A stretch of 64,000 nucleotides of DNA from an uncultured bacterium (GTDB lineage Bacteria; Pseudomonadota; Gammaproteobacteria; Burkholderiales; Burkholderiaceae_C). Each line of letters begins with the position of its first letter. Positions within the stretch are counted from its first letter, which is position 1. Of the stretch, positions 9,629 to 18,309 are shown one piece after another. Both the position numbers and the translations under genes were made by a program. The stretch is taken from positions 1-64,000 of the forward strand of contig CAIYQZ010000078.1 of assembly GCA_903928495.1 (NCBI GenBank), in the 5' to 3' direction. The notes under the pieces were generated by a model. That model was not told where the DNA came from and did no database searches. It worked only from the letters and a program-made list of their open reading frames with translations.

Positions 9629-9936
9629 TGATCAGCTTGGCCGACGCTTGGCCTGCCCTGGCCTTGCTGGGGTTTGTGCTGTTGCTGCCTTGGCTGGCCG
9701 GTTGGCTGAAGCGACGAGGCTGGGCAGGCCTCAAGTCAGGCACACAGCCGTTGAACGTGGTGTCCGTGCTGGCCGTAGGCCCACAACAGAAAGTGGTCAC
9801 GGTCGAAGTGGCCCTCGGGACGCACAAAAAGTGGCTGATCCTGGGCGTTACGCCACAATCGGTCACCACGCTGGACAGCCTGGATTCTCCCCAACCTCAA
9901 CCCATCGGTTCCACCCATGACGCGATGCATTCCTGA
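9628..9936 (+). CDS. fliO: Flagellar biosynthesis protein FliO
   Basis: This 102-residue protein has one N-terminal membrane segment (about 5-24, LALLGFVLLLPWLAGWL) and a short cytoplasmic beta-rich domain (NVVSVLAVGPQQKVVTVEVALGTHKKWLILGV) that fits FliO, the assembly factor for the FliPQR export-gate core. It overlaps fliP by 20 bases. FliO is poorly conserved, so position carries weight in this call. Confidence 0.88.
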   Translation: MISLADAWPALALLGFVLLLPWLAGWLKRRGWAGLKSGTQPLNVVSVLAVGPQQKVVTVEVALGTHKKWLILGVTPQSVTTLDSLDSPQPQPIGSTHDAMHS

Positions 9937-10687
9937 AGCCGCAGCCCTGCGCCGGGCGGCTTGTCTCGCCGGTGCAATGATGCTGGGCCCTGCGACCGCG
10001 TGGGCACAGCAGGGTGGGCAACTGCCGTTGCTGGTGGGACAGGGCGCGGCTGGCACCAGCTATTCGGTGCCGATCCAGACATTGTTGTTTTTCACAGCAC
10101 TGTCGTTTCTGCCCGCGATCGTTCTGATGATGACGGGGTTCACACGCATCGTGATCGTGTTGTCGCTGATGCGCCAGGCCTTGGGCACGCAGTCCGCACC
10201 ACCGGCACAGGTCATCGTCGGGTTGTCACTGTTCCTCACTTTTTTTGTGATGAGCCCCACCCTGGACCGTGTGTACAACGAGGCATACCTGCCGTACACC
10301 AAAAACACCCTGTCTTTTGAGCAAGCCGTGGAGGCCGCACAGGCACCGATGCGCAGCTTCATGCTCAAGCAGACCCGCCAATCTGACTTTGAGTTGTTTG
10401 CTCGGCTTGCCAAACTGGGGCCTGACGTGACACCGGAAACAGCGCCGTTCCGCGTCCTGGTGCCGGCCTTTGCCACCAGCGAATTGAAAACCGCGTTTCA
10501 GATTGGCTTTTTGATCTTCATTCCGTTTCTGGTCATCGACATGGTGGTGGCCAGCGTGCTGATGTCGCTGGGCATGATGATGCTTTCACCCGTGCTGGTG
10601 GCCCTGCCCTTCAAACTGATGCTTTTCGTCCTCGCTGACGGCTGGAACCTGCTGCTGGGCTCTTTGGCCGCCAGCTTTGCCACTTGA
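9917..10687 (+). CDS. fliP: Flagellar export gate protein FliP
   Basis: This 256-residue protein starts with a cleavable signal peptide (about 1-30, ending TAWAQQ), as FliP does, followed by the conserved block TGFTRIVIVLSLMRQALGT and the C-terminal helices IPFLVIDMVVASVLMSLGMMML. Five FliP subunits with FliQ and FliR form the export channel. It overlaps fliO, and fliQ begins 7 bases after its stop. Confidence 0.97.
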   Translation: MTRCIPEAAALRRAACLAGAMMLGPATAWAQQGGQLPLLVGQGAAGTSYSVPIQTLLFFTALSFLPAIVLMMTGFTRIVIVLSLMRQALGTQSAPPAQVIVGLSLFLTFFVMSPTLDRVYNEAYLPYTKNTLSFEQAVEAAQAPMRSFMLKQTRQSDFELFARLAKLGPDVTPETAPFRVLVPAFATSELKTAFQIGFLIFIPFLVIDMVVASVLMSLGMMMLSPVLVALPFKLMLFVLADGWNLLLGSLAASFAT

Positions 10688-10694
10688 GGCCACC

Positions 10695-10964
10695 ATGGAC
10701 ACGACCACCGTTCTGACCCTGGCGCAAAACGCCCTCTTCATGATGCTGCTGGTGTCTGCGCCGATCATGGGCACGGCGCTGGTCGTGGGTTTGGTGGTGA
10801 GCCTGTTCCAGGCCATCACACAGATCAACGAGGCCACCCTGTCGTTCGTACCCAAACTGGTGGCAGCCATCGTGGTGTTTGCCATTGCCGGCCCTTGGAT
10901 GCTGACCACCATGGTCGAGTTCATCCGGCGAACGCTGCAGTCCATTCCAACGTTCGCGGCCTGA
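10695..10964 (+). CDS. fliQ: Flagellar export gate protein FliQ
   Basis: This 89-residue protein is exactly the usual FliQ length. It has two membrane hairpin helices and the QAITQINEATLSFVPKL segment. ATG 10695 follows TGAGG; an in-frame TTG at 10677 would overlap fliP and is not needed. Confidence 0.96.
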   Translation: MDTTTVLTLAQNALFMMLLVSAPIMGTALVVGLVVSLFQAITQINEATLSFVPKLVAAIVVFAIAGPWMLTTMVEFIRRTLQSIPTFAA

Positions 10965-10973
10965 GGTCATCAG

Positions 10974-11741
10974 ATGATCGGCTTCACTGAGGCGCAGATC
11001 ATGGCCTGGGTCACACCTGTCTTCTGGCCGTTCCTGCGCATCTTGGCTCTGTTCACAAGCGCCCCGGTGTTGTCGGCCCGCTCATTGAGTGCGCGCACCC
11101 GCGTAGCACTAGCGTTCTTCATCGCCCTGTGTGCGCAACCTGGCTTGGCAAATCAGCCCGTCATTTCACTCAACGATCCGCTGGCCTTGGCTGTCGCCAC
11201 ACAGCAGGTGGTCATTGGGCTGACTATCGGCCTGGCAGCGCGCATCGTGTTTTCAGCGGTGGAATTGGCCGGAGAGGTCATCGGGTTGCAAATGGGGCTG
11301 AACTTTGCCGGTTTTTTCGATCCCGCCACCAGTTCCCAATCCAGCACCGTCGGTCGTTTTTTTGGCAACACCACCATGCTGCTGTTTGTGGTGACCAACG
11401 GCCACTTGCTGCTGATCCACACGGTGGTGGCCAGCTTCGACACGTTTCCGCTGGGCCAGGGTTTTCTGGAGAAGTTGTCTGCCATGAAGTTGCATGAACT
11501 CGGTGCACTGATGTTCAGCTATGGCCTGTGGATTGCGCTGCCCATGATCGGCATCCTGATGTTTGTGAACATCGTGCTGGGGTTCATGTCGCGCGTGGCA
11601 CCGCAGATGAACGTCTTTGCCATCGGCTTCCCATTGACACTGTCTGCGGGCTTGCTGGGCATGGCCTTCACCATTCCGATGCTTGAACAACCGATGTTGA
11701 ACCTCATGAAGGTGGTCGCGGGGTTGTTTGTAGGAAGCTGA
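10974..11741 (+). CDS. fliR: Flagellar export gate protein FliR
   Basis: This 255-residue multi-pass membrane protein has the FliR signature region GLQMGLNFAGFFDPATS-like (LQMGLNFAGFFDP) and the C-terminal GFPLTLSAGLLGMAFTIPM helix. It completes the FliPQR channel. flhB and flhA are not adjacent, so they must lie elsewhere. The gene ends 25 bases from the stop of a convergent response-regulator gene. Confidence 0.96.
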   Translation: MIGFTEAQIMAWVTPVFWPFLRILALFTSAPVLSARSLSARTRVALAFFIALCAQPGLANQPVISLNDPLALAVATQQVVIGLTIGLAARIVFSAVELAGEVIGLQMGLNFAGFFDPATSSQSSTVGRFFGNTTMLLFVVTNGHLLLIHTVVASFDTFPLGQGFLEKLSAMKLHELGALMFSYGLWIALPMIGILMFVNIVLGFMSRVAPQMNVFAIGFPLTLSAGLLGMAFTIPMLEQPMLNLMKVVAGLFVGS

Positions 11742-11766
11742 GCCCCGGTAAAGCCGCCCCGAAAGC

Positions 11767-12396
11767 TCAGATCAGGCCATGGTGAATGGCATAGGCGGTG
11801 AGTTCCGCGTTGTTGGTCAGGTTAAGTTTCTGCAACACCCTGGCGCGGTAGACACTGACTGTTTTGGGGCTGAGCATCAGCTCCTCGGCAATTTCAGACA
11901 GTTTGTGGCCTGCTGCCATTTTCTGCAGCGTCTGCAGTTCCCGCTCCGACAAAGCGGTGTGAGGGTCTTCCACCTCGGGAGACACCAGGCTGTCCACCAG
12001 CTTTTGCGCCACCTCGGGCGTGACGAATTTGCGCCCCTGCATCAATGTCCGTATGGCATGGATGAGCTCTGACGGCTCGGCCGCCTTGTTCAGGTAGCCC
12101 ATGGCACCGGCGCGAAGACACCGGATGGCGTACTGGTCCTCCGCATACATGGACACCACGAGTGTCTTGACTTTCGAGCCCTCGTCTTTCAGCGCTGCCA
12201 GCACCTCCAGCCCGCCCCTGCCCGGCATGTTCAAGTCCTGCACCAACACGTCGCACGGGACATCCCGCAAGAGCTGCCGCAACTCGGGATAACTGCCGGC
12301 CTCGCCCACCACGCGGATGTCGACCGCTTCGGAAATGGCATCTTTGATGCCACGGCGCACCATGGCATGGTCATCACACAGCACGACGTTGATCAT
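11767..12396 (-). CDS. NarL/LuxR-family response regulator
   Basis: This 209-residue protein has an N-terminal receiver domain with phospho-acceptor Asp54 (VQDLNMPGRGG) and acidic residues DD at 8-9, and a C-terminal LuxR helix-turn-helix (LSERELQTLQKMAAGHKLSEIAEELMLSPKTVSVYRARV). It is a DNA-binding output regulator. The kinase gene upstream overlaps it by 4 bases, so the two are a cognate pair. Its position between flagellar and chemotaxis genes suggests, but does not prove, a motility role. Confidence 0.92.
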   Translation of the reverse strand: MINVVLCDDHAMVRRGIKDAISEAVDIRVVGEAGSYPELRQLLRDVPCDVLVQDLNMPGRGGLEVLAALKDEGSKVKTLVVSMYAEDQYAIRCLRAGAMGYLNKAAEPSELIHAIRTLMQGRKFVTPEVAQKLVDSLVSPEVEDPHTALSERELQTLQKMAAGHKLSEIAEELMLSPKTVSVYRARVLQKLNLTNNAELTAYAIHHGLI

Positions 12397-13487
12397 TCGG
12401 AGTCCTCAGGCAACTCGGCCAATACTTGTCCATCCAATGGCACCGACAGGATGACCGACACCCCGGCGCCCTGATCGCTGACATCAAGCCAGCCGCCCAC
12501 CGACTGGGCACGCTCTCGCAAGCCAAGCAGTCCAAAAGACGTTTCCTTTTGCAGGGCCTTGTGTGCCAGACCCCGGCCATTGTCAGACACCTCGACTGTC
12601 AGGATACCCTCCTGGTCGCTGACGTCGACCAGGACCCGCGTTGCTTGGGCGTGCTTGACGACGTTGGTCAGCGCTTCGCGCACCACACTGAACGCGACCG
12701 TCTGGATCTCTGGGACGAGTTCGAGGGCATCTTTGTCGCAACGGAACACGACCTCCGCTCCGGTTCTTTTTTGAAACGTGTTGACCAGCCACTGAAGCGC
12801 CGGCACAAGGCCTTCATCCAGAATTGCGGGGCGCAGGTTCAGCATGATGCGTTGACTGGCCTCCAATGCCTGTTGCAACGTGGCTGTTGCCTGCTGCACG
12901 CGGTCTGTCACCTCGGTATCCGTGGTGCGCCGGGCAATCCAGGCCAGGTCGAACTTCACTGCGGCCAAAGCACCGCCAATGTCATCGTGTATTTCCCGCG
13001 AAACCGCAGTGCGCTCTTCGTCGATGCGGGCGTGCAGTTGCTGCGTAAGGCGCAACAATTGGTTGCGAGACACGACAAGCGCGGCGTCGGCCTGCATTTT
13101 TGCCTGGCGGGCGTCCCACACTTCGAGCAGCTTCTGCAGCACATAGCCCAACCGGTGGAAATCTTCTTTGAAAACACATTCGCTGACGCCGCTGCGCATC
13201 ACGTCAATGGACTCTGCCTCCCCCATGTCATCTTGGGACAAGATCACGAAAGGGGCTGGATTGTCCCCATGCTCCAACAGGTTCCAAGCGTCGACGCCCG
13301 TACCACCTGCCACGGCGTAGTCGGCCAGAAACACGTCAAAGCCTTCGGCTGAGGCCTCTTGAAACCGGTTCAGGGAATCCACCTCAATCAGACTGACATC
13401 GTCAAAGTCGCGCTCCAGCAGTTCGGCCAGCGCGCGCGATGGCGATGTGGCGCCACGGAGGTAAAGGGCTCTAAGCGATCGACCCAT
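12393..13487 (-). CDS. Histidine kinase with N-terminal receiver-like domain
   Basis: This 364-residue soluble protein has a receiver-like domain at about 1-120 (FDVFLADYAVAGGTGVDAW with Asp56, and Lys107 in CVFKED), a HisKA_3 dimerisation helix with phospho-His167 (AVSREIHDDIGGAL) and a HATPase_c domain (REALTNVVKHAQAT, DNGRGL, FGLLGLRERAQSVGG). There is no membrane segment, so the input is likely a phosphorelay or protein contact through the receiver domain. It is a NarX/DegS-class kinase paired with the downstream NarL-type regulator. Confidence 0.9.
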   Translation of the reverse strand: MGRSLRALYLRGATSPSRALAELLERDFDDVSLIEVDSLNRFQEASAEGFDVFLADYAVAGGTGVDAWNLLEHGDNPAPFVILSQDDMGEAESIDVMRSGVSECVFKEDFHRLGYVLQKLLEVWDARQAKMQADAALVVSRNQLLRLTQQLHARIDEERTAVSREIHDDIGGALAAVKFDLAWIARRTTDTEVTDRVQQATATLQQALEASQRIMLNLRPAILDEGLVPALQWLVNTFQKRTGAEVVFRCDKDALELVPEIQTVAFSVVREALTNVVKHAQATRVLVDVSDQEGILTVEVSDNGRGLAHKALQKETSFGLLGLRERAQSVGGWLDVSDQGAGVSVILSVPLDGQVLAELPEDSE

Positions 13488-13518
13488 GAAAAAGCCTTGT
13501 ATTCTCGGGATTCATCGT

Positions 13519-13547
13519 TTGGCAAACTTTTCGCCTGTGTGTATTGT
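13519..13547 (+). promoter_or_regulatory. Candidate sigma70-type promoter of the chemotaxis operon
   Basis: TTGGCA (13519-13524) and TATTGT (13542-13547) are separated by 17 bases. It lies about 125 bases upstream of the first chemotaxis gene, in the divergent region between the kinase gene and that operon. I found no convincing sigma28 sequence here. Confidence 0.35.
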
Positions 13548-13674
13548 CGGGGCTTTGCCAAACCACTCATTTTTCTTTCTGACCGGACCTGAACAAGCGG
13601 ATTTTTTGCGCAAGAATCGCAAAGGCGTTCCTGGTGGGACGCGTTACAAGCCCTGATCTGAGAAACACCCGCCT

Positions 13675-14106
13675 ATGCCGAAGACCCAACCCAAGGTTGC
13701 TTTGTCCGTTGCTGCGGTGGCTGACCTGCAGGATTCCCTGCTGGTCGTGATGAACGACTTGCAACGGTTAGGCGGCCTGCTTGACCATGCCACCGAAAAC
13801 CTGATGGATCGGTTCAGTGCTGCCAATCAGGCCTTGTCACACATCGGAACGGATGGGCCCGCAGAGTTGCCCACTGTTCGCAACGCGCTGCAGTTGGCGG
13901 TCACGGAGCTTCAGTTCCACGACATGGCCTCCCAGTTGCTGGTTCATACCGACAAGATCCTCAAGGCGTGTGCATACAAACTGGCCGAAGAGGCGATGGG
14001 CCTGGACGATGATGAAGAGCAGGGATCAGGCATTGAAGTGGTCCCACCAAAACCAAACCCCGTCACGCAAAGCGAGATGGACGCTGGCTCTATAGAGTTG
14101 TTCTGA
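13675..14106 (+). CDS. Small chemotaxis-operon protein, CheZ-like
   Basis: This 143-residue, mostly helical, soluble protein is the first gene of the chemotaxis operon, 45 bases before cheY. The segment ALQLAVTELQFHDMASQLL is like the helices around the active site of CheZ phosphatases, and the acidic tail ending SIELF is a possible CheY-docking peptide as in CheZ. It is much shorter than CheZ (about 210 residues), so a reduced CheY-P phosphatase is an inference only. It could instead be a receptor-associated adaptor of unknown function. Confidence 0.5.
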   Translation: MPKTQPKVALSVAAVADLQDSLLVVMNDLQRLGGLLDHATENLMDRFSAANQALSHIGTDGPAELPTVRNALQLAVTELQFHDMASQLLVHTDKILKACAYKLAEEAMGLDDDEEQGSGIEVVPPKPNPVTQSEMDAGSIELF

Positions 14107-14151
14107 TACAGCCAGCCCCCCGATCAACGCAGGTACACGGAGCTTATTTTT

Positions 14152-14514
14152 ATGCATTCAATTCTGGCGGTGGACGATTCGGCTTCCATGAGGAAGATGG
14201 TCTCCTTCACGCTCACGGGAGCTGGCTATAAGGTGGTCGAGGCAGTCGACGGACAAGATGCCTTTGAAAAAGCCCAGGAACAGTTCTTTGATTTGGTGTT
14301 GACGGATCAAAACATGCCCAGGATGGACGGATTGGGTTTGACCAAAAAGTTGAGGGAACACCCCAACTTCAAGAGCACCCCGATCCTGATCCTCACCACA
14401 GAATCCAGCGACCAGATGAAGCAAGCTGGTCGTGCGGCAGGTGCAACCGGTTGGTTGGTCAAGCCTTTTGACCCCAATCGTTTGATTGAGATCATCCAGA
14501 AAGTCATCCGCTGA
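14152..14514 (+). CDS. cheY: Chemotaxis response regulator CheY
   Basis: This 120-residue single-domain receiver has Asp8/Asp9, phospho-acceptor Asp52 (TDQNMPRMDG), Thr82 and Lys104, all invariant CheY positions. Trp101 stands where many CheY proteins have the switch aromatic Tyr. Phosphorylated CheY binds FliM and changes motor rotation. It sits directly before cheA. Confidence 0.96.
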   Translation: MHSILAVDDSASMRKMVSFTLTGAGYKVVEAVDGQDAFEKAQEQFFDLVLTDQNMPRMDGLGLTKKLREHPNFKSTPILILTTESSDQMKQAGRAAGATGWLVKPFDPNRLIEIIQKVIR

Positions 14515-14552
14515 CCGTTTAATCGGACAGCTATTTTCTTCAGGCGGTTTAT

Positions 14553-16697
14553 ATGGGGCCATCCATGCAAGACAACCACAGCTCCGGCGGATCAATTGAT
14601 CTTTCCCAGTTCTACGAGATTTTTTTCGAAGAGGCGGGTGAAAACCTCGATCAGATGGAGCAAATGCTCCTGGACCTGGACTTGGAAACAGCAGACGACG
14701 AAGAGTTGAACGCTGTGTTTCGATGTGCACACTCGATCAAAGGCGGAGCGGCCACGTTCGGGTTTGCCGATGTGGCCGAACTGACTCACCAGATGGAGTC
14801 CTTGCTGGACAAACTGAGGCGGCACGAACTGCAGCCCACCTCCGCCATGGTGGATGTATTGCTGGAGTCTTCCGATGCTTTGCGTGGCCTGCTGGCACGA
14901 CACCAGGGTTCAGATGCGGCGGCCCCTGAAACCAGTGGTCTGGTGGAGCGAATCAGGGTGTTGGCCTCGGGCCAGGCACCCACGGCGGCTCCAGCTCCCA
15001 AGGCTGCGCCCGCACCCGCCCCGGCACCAACCCCTGTTGCACCGGCTGTGGCTGCCGCAGCTGCCCCCAAAAGCGCGGGCGGACAACGCAAACTCGAAAT
15101 CCACGTCGGGCCGCTGGACCACCCCGAGCAGGCCGATGCGATCGTCGATCTGTTCCGCGACATTGTTGGCTTGGGAACCATCCAAACAGTTCCGACAGAC
15201 GACACGTCGAAGCGGGTGTTTGCGGTAGAGACAACATCCAGCGATGGCGACCTGATCGACCTGTTTGCCTTCCACGTGGCCAAAGAGAACATTTCCATCG
15301 TGGACCTGGACGCTGCCGCGCCTGCTGCTGCTCCGGGTCGCGAGACACTCAAGCAGGACGCAGGTTTCGGGTTGTTCGATGACCTCCCTGCCAGTGCGCC
15401 AGCCCCGGCGCCTGCTCCGGTCCAAGCGGTCAAGGCGCCAGCGCAGCCAGAACCCGCCGCGCCCGCAGCGGCCAAACAAGCGCCTGCAGCGGTCAAGGCC
15501 GATGCCAAGCCCGCTGCACAGGCAGCCCAACTGGAGTCCTCAACCCTGAGGGTGTCTGTCAGCAAGGTGGATCAACTCATCAACCTGGTCGGAGAGTTGG
15601 TGATCACACAGGCCATGCTCGCGCAGAACAGCCGGGCCCTCGATCCTGTGATGAACCAGCAACTCCTGGCAGGGCTGGCCGACCTGGACCGCAACACACG
15701 CGATTTGCAGGAATCGGTCATGTCGATCCGCATGATCCCAATGTCGGTCGTGTTCAGCCGCTTCCCTCGCATGCTGCGCGATCTGGCTGGCAAGCTAGGC
15801 AAGAAAGTCGAACTGATCACCCACGGTGAGGCCACGGAACTCGACAAGGGCCTGATCGAAAAAATCACCGATCCCCTGACGCACCTGATACGCAACAGTT
15901 GCGACCATGGCATCGAAATGCCTGATATCCGCGCAGCGAAGGGCAAGCCCGAGCATGGAACGGTCACGTTGTCCGCATCCCACCAGGGTGGGTCCATCCT
16001 GATCGAGGTCAAGGACGACGGCCGCGGACTCAACAAAGACAAACTGATCTCCAAAGCCCGCGAAAAAGGCATCGAGGTTGCCGACAACATCACCGATGCA
16101 GAAGCCTGGATGCTGATTTTTGCACCCGGTTTCTCCACCGCCGAAGTGGTGACCGACGTGTCCGGACGCGGTGTGGGCATGGATGTGGTGAAGAAGAACA
16201 TTGCGGCGCTGAACGGCACCGTGGAAATCGAGTCCCGCGAGGGAATTGGCATGAAGGTGATCGTTCGCCTGCCACTCACGCTGGCCATCATGGACGGCAT
16301 GTCGGTCCGGGTCAGCAACGAGGTGTACATCCTGCCTCTGTCGTCCGTGGTCGAATCGTTCCAGGTCAAACCCGACGAGATCAACACGGTGGCGCAAGGT
16401 GCGCAACTGGTGAAGGTCCGAGACGAGTACATGCCGGTCATCGAGCTTGAACGTGTGTTCGAGGTGCCACGGCACGAATACGCCAACGCCAACAGCATCA
16501 TGGTGGTCATTGAGGCCGAAGGCTCTCGGGTGGCTGTCATGGTCGATGAACTGCTGGGTCAACAGCAGGTGGTGATCAAAAACCTGGAAAGCAATTACCG
16601 CAAAGTCCCGAACGTGTCGGGTGCCACGATTCTGGGCGACGGCAAAGTGGCACTCATTCTCGATACCAGCGGACTCATTCGCCGTTCCCGTCACTGA
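14553..16697 (+). CDS. cheA: Chemotaxis histidine kinase CheA
   Basis: This 714-residue protein has an N-terminal Hpt domain with phospho-His60 (CAHSIKGGAATFGF), two Ala/Pro-rich linkers around a small P2-like domain (about 180-260), the dimerisation domain (VDQLINLVGELVITQAML), a HATPase domain (LIRNSCDHGIEMP, DDGRGLNKD, GRGVGMDVVKKN) and a C-terminal CheW-like domain. It transfers phosphate to CheY and CheB in response to receptors. ATG 14553 has AGGCGG upstream; a second in-frame ATG is 4 codons later. Confidence 0.97.
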   Translation: MGPSMQDNHSSGGSIDLSQFYEIFFEEAGENLDQMEQMLLDLDLETADDEELNAVFRCAHSIKGGAATFGFADVAELTHQMESLLDKLRRHELQPTSAMVDVLLESSDALRGLLARHQGSDAAAPETSGLVERIRVLASGQAPTAAPAPKAAPAPAPAPTPVAPAVAAAAAPKSAGGQRKLEIHVGPLDHPEQADAIVDLFRDIVGLGTIQTVPTDDTSKRVFAVETTSSDGDLIDLFAFHVAKENISIVDLDAAAPAAAPGRETLKQDAGFGLFDDLPASAPAPAPAPVQAVKAPAQPEPAAPAAAKQAPAAVKADAKPAAQAAQLESSTLRVSVSKVDQLINLVGELVITQAMLAQNSRALDPVMNQQLLAGLADLDRNTRDLQESVMSIRMIPMSVVFSRFPRMLRDLAGKLGKKVELITHGEATELDKGLIEKITDPLTHLIRNSCDHGIEMPDIRAAKGKPEHGTVTLSASHQGGSILIEVKDDGRGLNKDKLISKAREKGIEVADNITDAEAWMLIFAPGFSTAEVVTDVSGRGVGMDVVKKNIAALNGTVEIESREGIGMKVIVRLPLTLAIMDGMSVRVSNEVYILPLSSVVESFQVKPDEINTVAQGAQLVKVRDEYMPVIELERVFEVPRHEYANANSIMVVIEAEGSRVAVMVDELLGQQQVVIKNLESNYRKVPNVSGATILGDGKVALILDTSGLIRRSRH

Positions 16698-16766
16698 CCG
16701 GACCCGGCTGGTGACTCTCCACGAATTGCCAGCCTGACCATCTACACGCACACCGCTAACGTCCTC

Positions 16767-17621
16767 ATGAAAAAAAACGGGCCCGCCAGTGAAGACAACG
16801 GACCGCTTGAACAAGGGCGGGAGTTCATCTGGAGCGACCAGGACTTTGCACGCATCAAGGCCTTGATTTACCAACGTGCAGGGATCAGCCTGCACGATGG
16901 AAAGCATGCGATGGTGTACAGCCGGATTTCCCGTCGGCTCCGCGACACCGGGCACGAAAGCTTCAAGTCGTATCTGGACTGGCTGGAAAAACACGATGGA
17001 GCCGAGTGGCAAGAGTTCATCAATGCACTCACCACCAACCTGACGGCGTTTTTCAGGGAGCAACATCACTTTGGGATCCTGTCTGAACGGCTGAAGAAGA
17101 TGGGCCCAAGCAGTGCTCCGCGCATCTGGTGCAGTGCAGCGTCGACGGGCGAGGAGCCATATTCCATCGCCATGACGGTGTTGGACACACTGGGCGCCAA
17201 TGCGACCTACACGCTGCAGTGCAGCGACATCGACACAAAAGTGCTGTCAACGGCAGCGGCAGGCATTTACAAATCCGAGAACGTCAAGGGCCTCGACAGC
17301 GAACACCTGCGCAAGTACTTCCTGAAGGGCAAGGGCAGCAATGGTGGATACGTGCGTGTCCGTGGCGAGTTGCAAAAACACATTGAGTTCTTCACGGTCA
17401 ACCTCATCCAGGACAACTGGCCGTTTCGGGAACCGTTCGATTTGGTGTTCTGCCGGAACGTGATGATTTATTTCGATGCGGCCACCCAACGACGTGTGCT
17501 GGAGCGCATCCACCGAAACATGAAGCCCGGTGGATTGCTCTTCGTTGGGCATGCCGAGAATTTCACCGACGCCAAAACCCTGTTCACTCTGCGTGGAAAG
17601 ACGGTTTATGAACGTGTATAA
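16767..17621 (+). CDS. cheR: Chemoreceptor methyltransferase CheR
   Basis: This 284-residue protein has the helical N-terminal domain (DFARIKALIYQRAGISL), the conserved TNLTAFFRE segment and the AdoMet-binding motif WCSAASTGEEPYSIAM, then FDLVFCRNVMIYF. It methylates receptor glutamates with S-adenosylmethionine for adaptation. The last 14 bases overlap cheD. Confidence 0.97.
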   Translation: MKKNGPASEDNGPLEQGREFIWSDQDFARIKALIYQRAGISLHDGKHAMVYSRISRRLRDTGHESFKSYLDWLEKHDGAEWQEFINALTTNLTAFFREQHHFGILSERLKKMGPSSAPRIWCSAASTGEEPYSIAMTVLDTLGANATYTLQCSDIDTKVLSTAAAGIYKSENVKGLDSEHLRKYFLKGKGSNGGYVRVRGELQKHIEFFTVNLIQDNWPFREPFDLVFCRNVMIYFDAATQRRVLERIHRNMKPGGLLFVGHAENFTDAKTLFTLRGKTVYERV

Positions 17622-18297
17622 CCGGCGCGCGACGGACCCGGGCAACCCCCGAAACAGCCCTGACAGCGGGCTCCAGAAAAGCGACTCGCTGATTGCACTG
17701 CGTCGGCAGTCACGCAAACCCGGCGAAGCATCTTTCTTTTTCTTTGACCACCATTTCCAGTCCGACGCGGTGAAAGTGCTGCCGGGTGAATACTTCGTGG
17801 CCAACACTGACATCGTGATCATGACGGTGCTGGGCTCTTGCATTGCCGCCTGCATCTGGGATGCCAAATCTGGCGTGGGCGGCATGAACCATTTCATGCT
17901 GCCCGACGGCGACAGCTCCGATACTTCGGGGCGCTACGGCTCCTACGCCATGGAGTTGCTGATCAACGAGATGATCAAGCTGGGCGCAAGACGCGAGTCG
18001 ATGCAAGCCAAGGTGTTCGGTGGCGGACAGGTCATGGCGGGCTTCACCACCATGAATGTGGGTGAGCGCAACACCAAATTTGTGATGGACTACCTGCACA
18101 CGGAGCACATCACGGTTTTATCCAAAGACGTGCTGGATATTTATCCGCGCAAAGTGTGTTTTTTTCCGACCAGTGGCAAGGCCATGGTCAAACGACTGGC
18201 CCATTCCCACCCTGAAACGCTGGAGTCCACGGAACGCCGTGGCAACGTGGTGGCATTGGCCAAAACCACGGCGGGTGGGTCGGTGGATCTTTTCTGA
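17608..18297 (+). CDS. cheD: Chemoreceptor glutamine deamidase CheD
   Basis: This 229-residue protein carries the CheD active-site pattern LGSCIAACIWDAKSGVGGMNHFMLP-like, with the catalytic Cys in LGSC and His in MNHF. CheD deamidates receptor glutamines and takes part in adaptation. ATG 17608 lies inside the cheR end; an earlier in-frame start would give an unrelated N-terminus. cheB follows 12 bases later. Confidence 0.95.
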   Translation: MNVYNRRATDPGNPRNSPDSGLQKSDSLIALRRQSRKPGEASFFFFDHHFQSDAVKVLPGEYFVANTDIVIMTVLGSCIAACIWDAKSGVGGMNHFMLPDGDSSDTSGRYGSYAMELLINEMIKLGARRESMQAKVFGGGQVMAGFTTMNVGERNTKFVMDYLHTEHITVLSKDVLDIYPRKVCFFPTSGKAMVKRLAHSHPETLESTERRGNVVALAKTTAGGSVDLF

Positions 18298-18309
18298 CGG
18301 AGTGGATGG

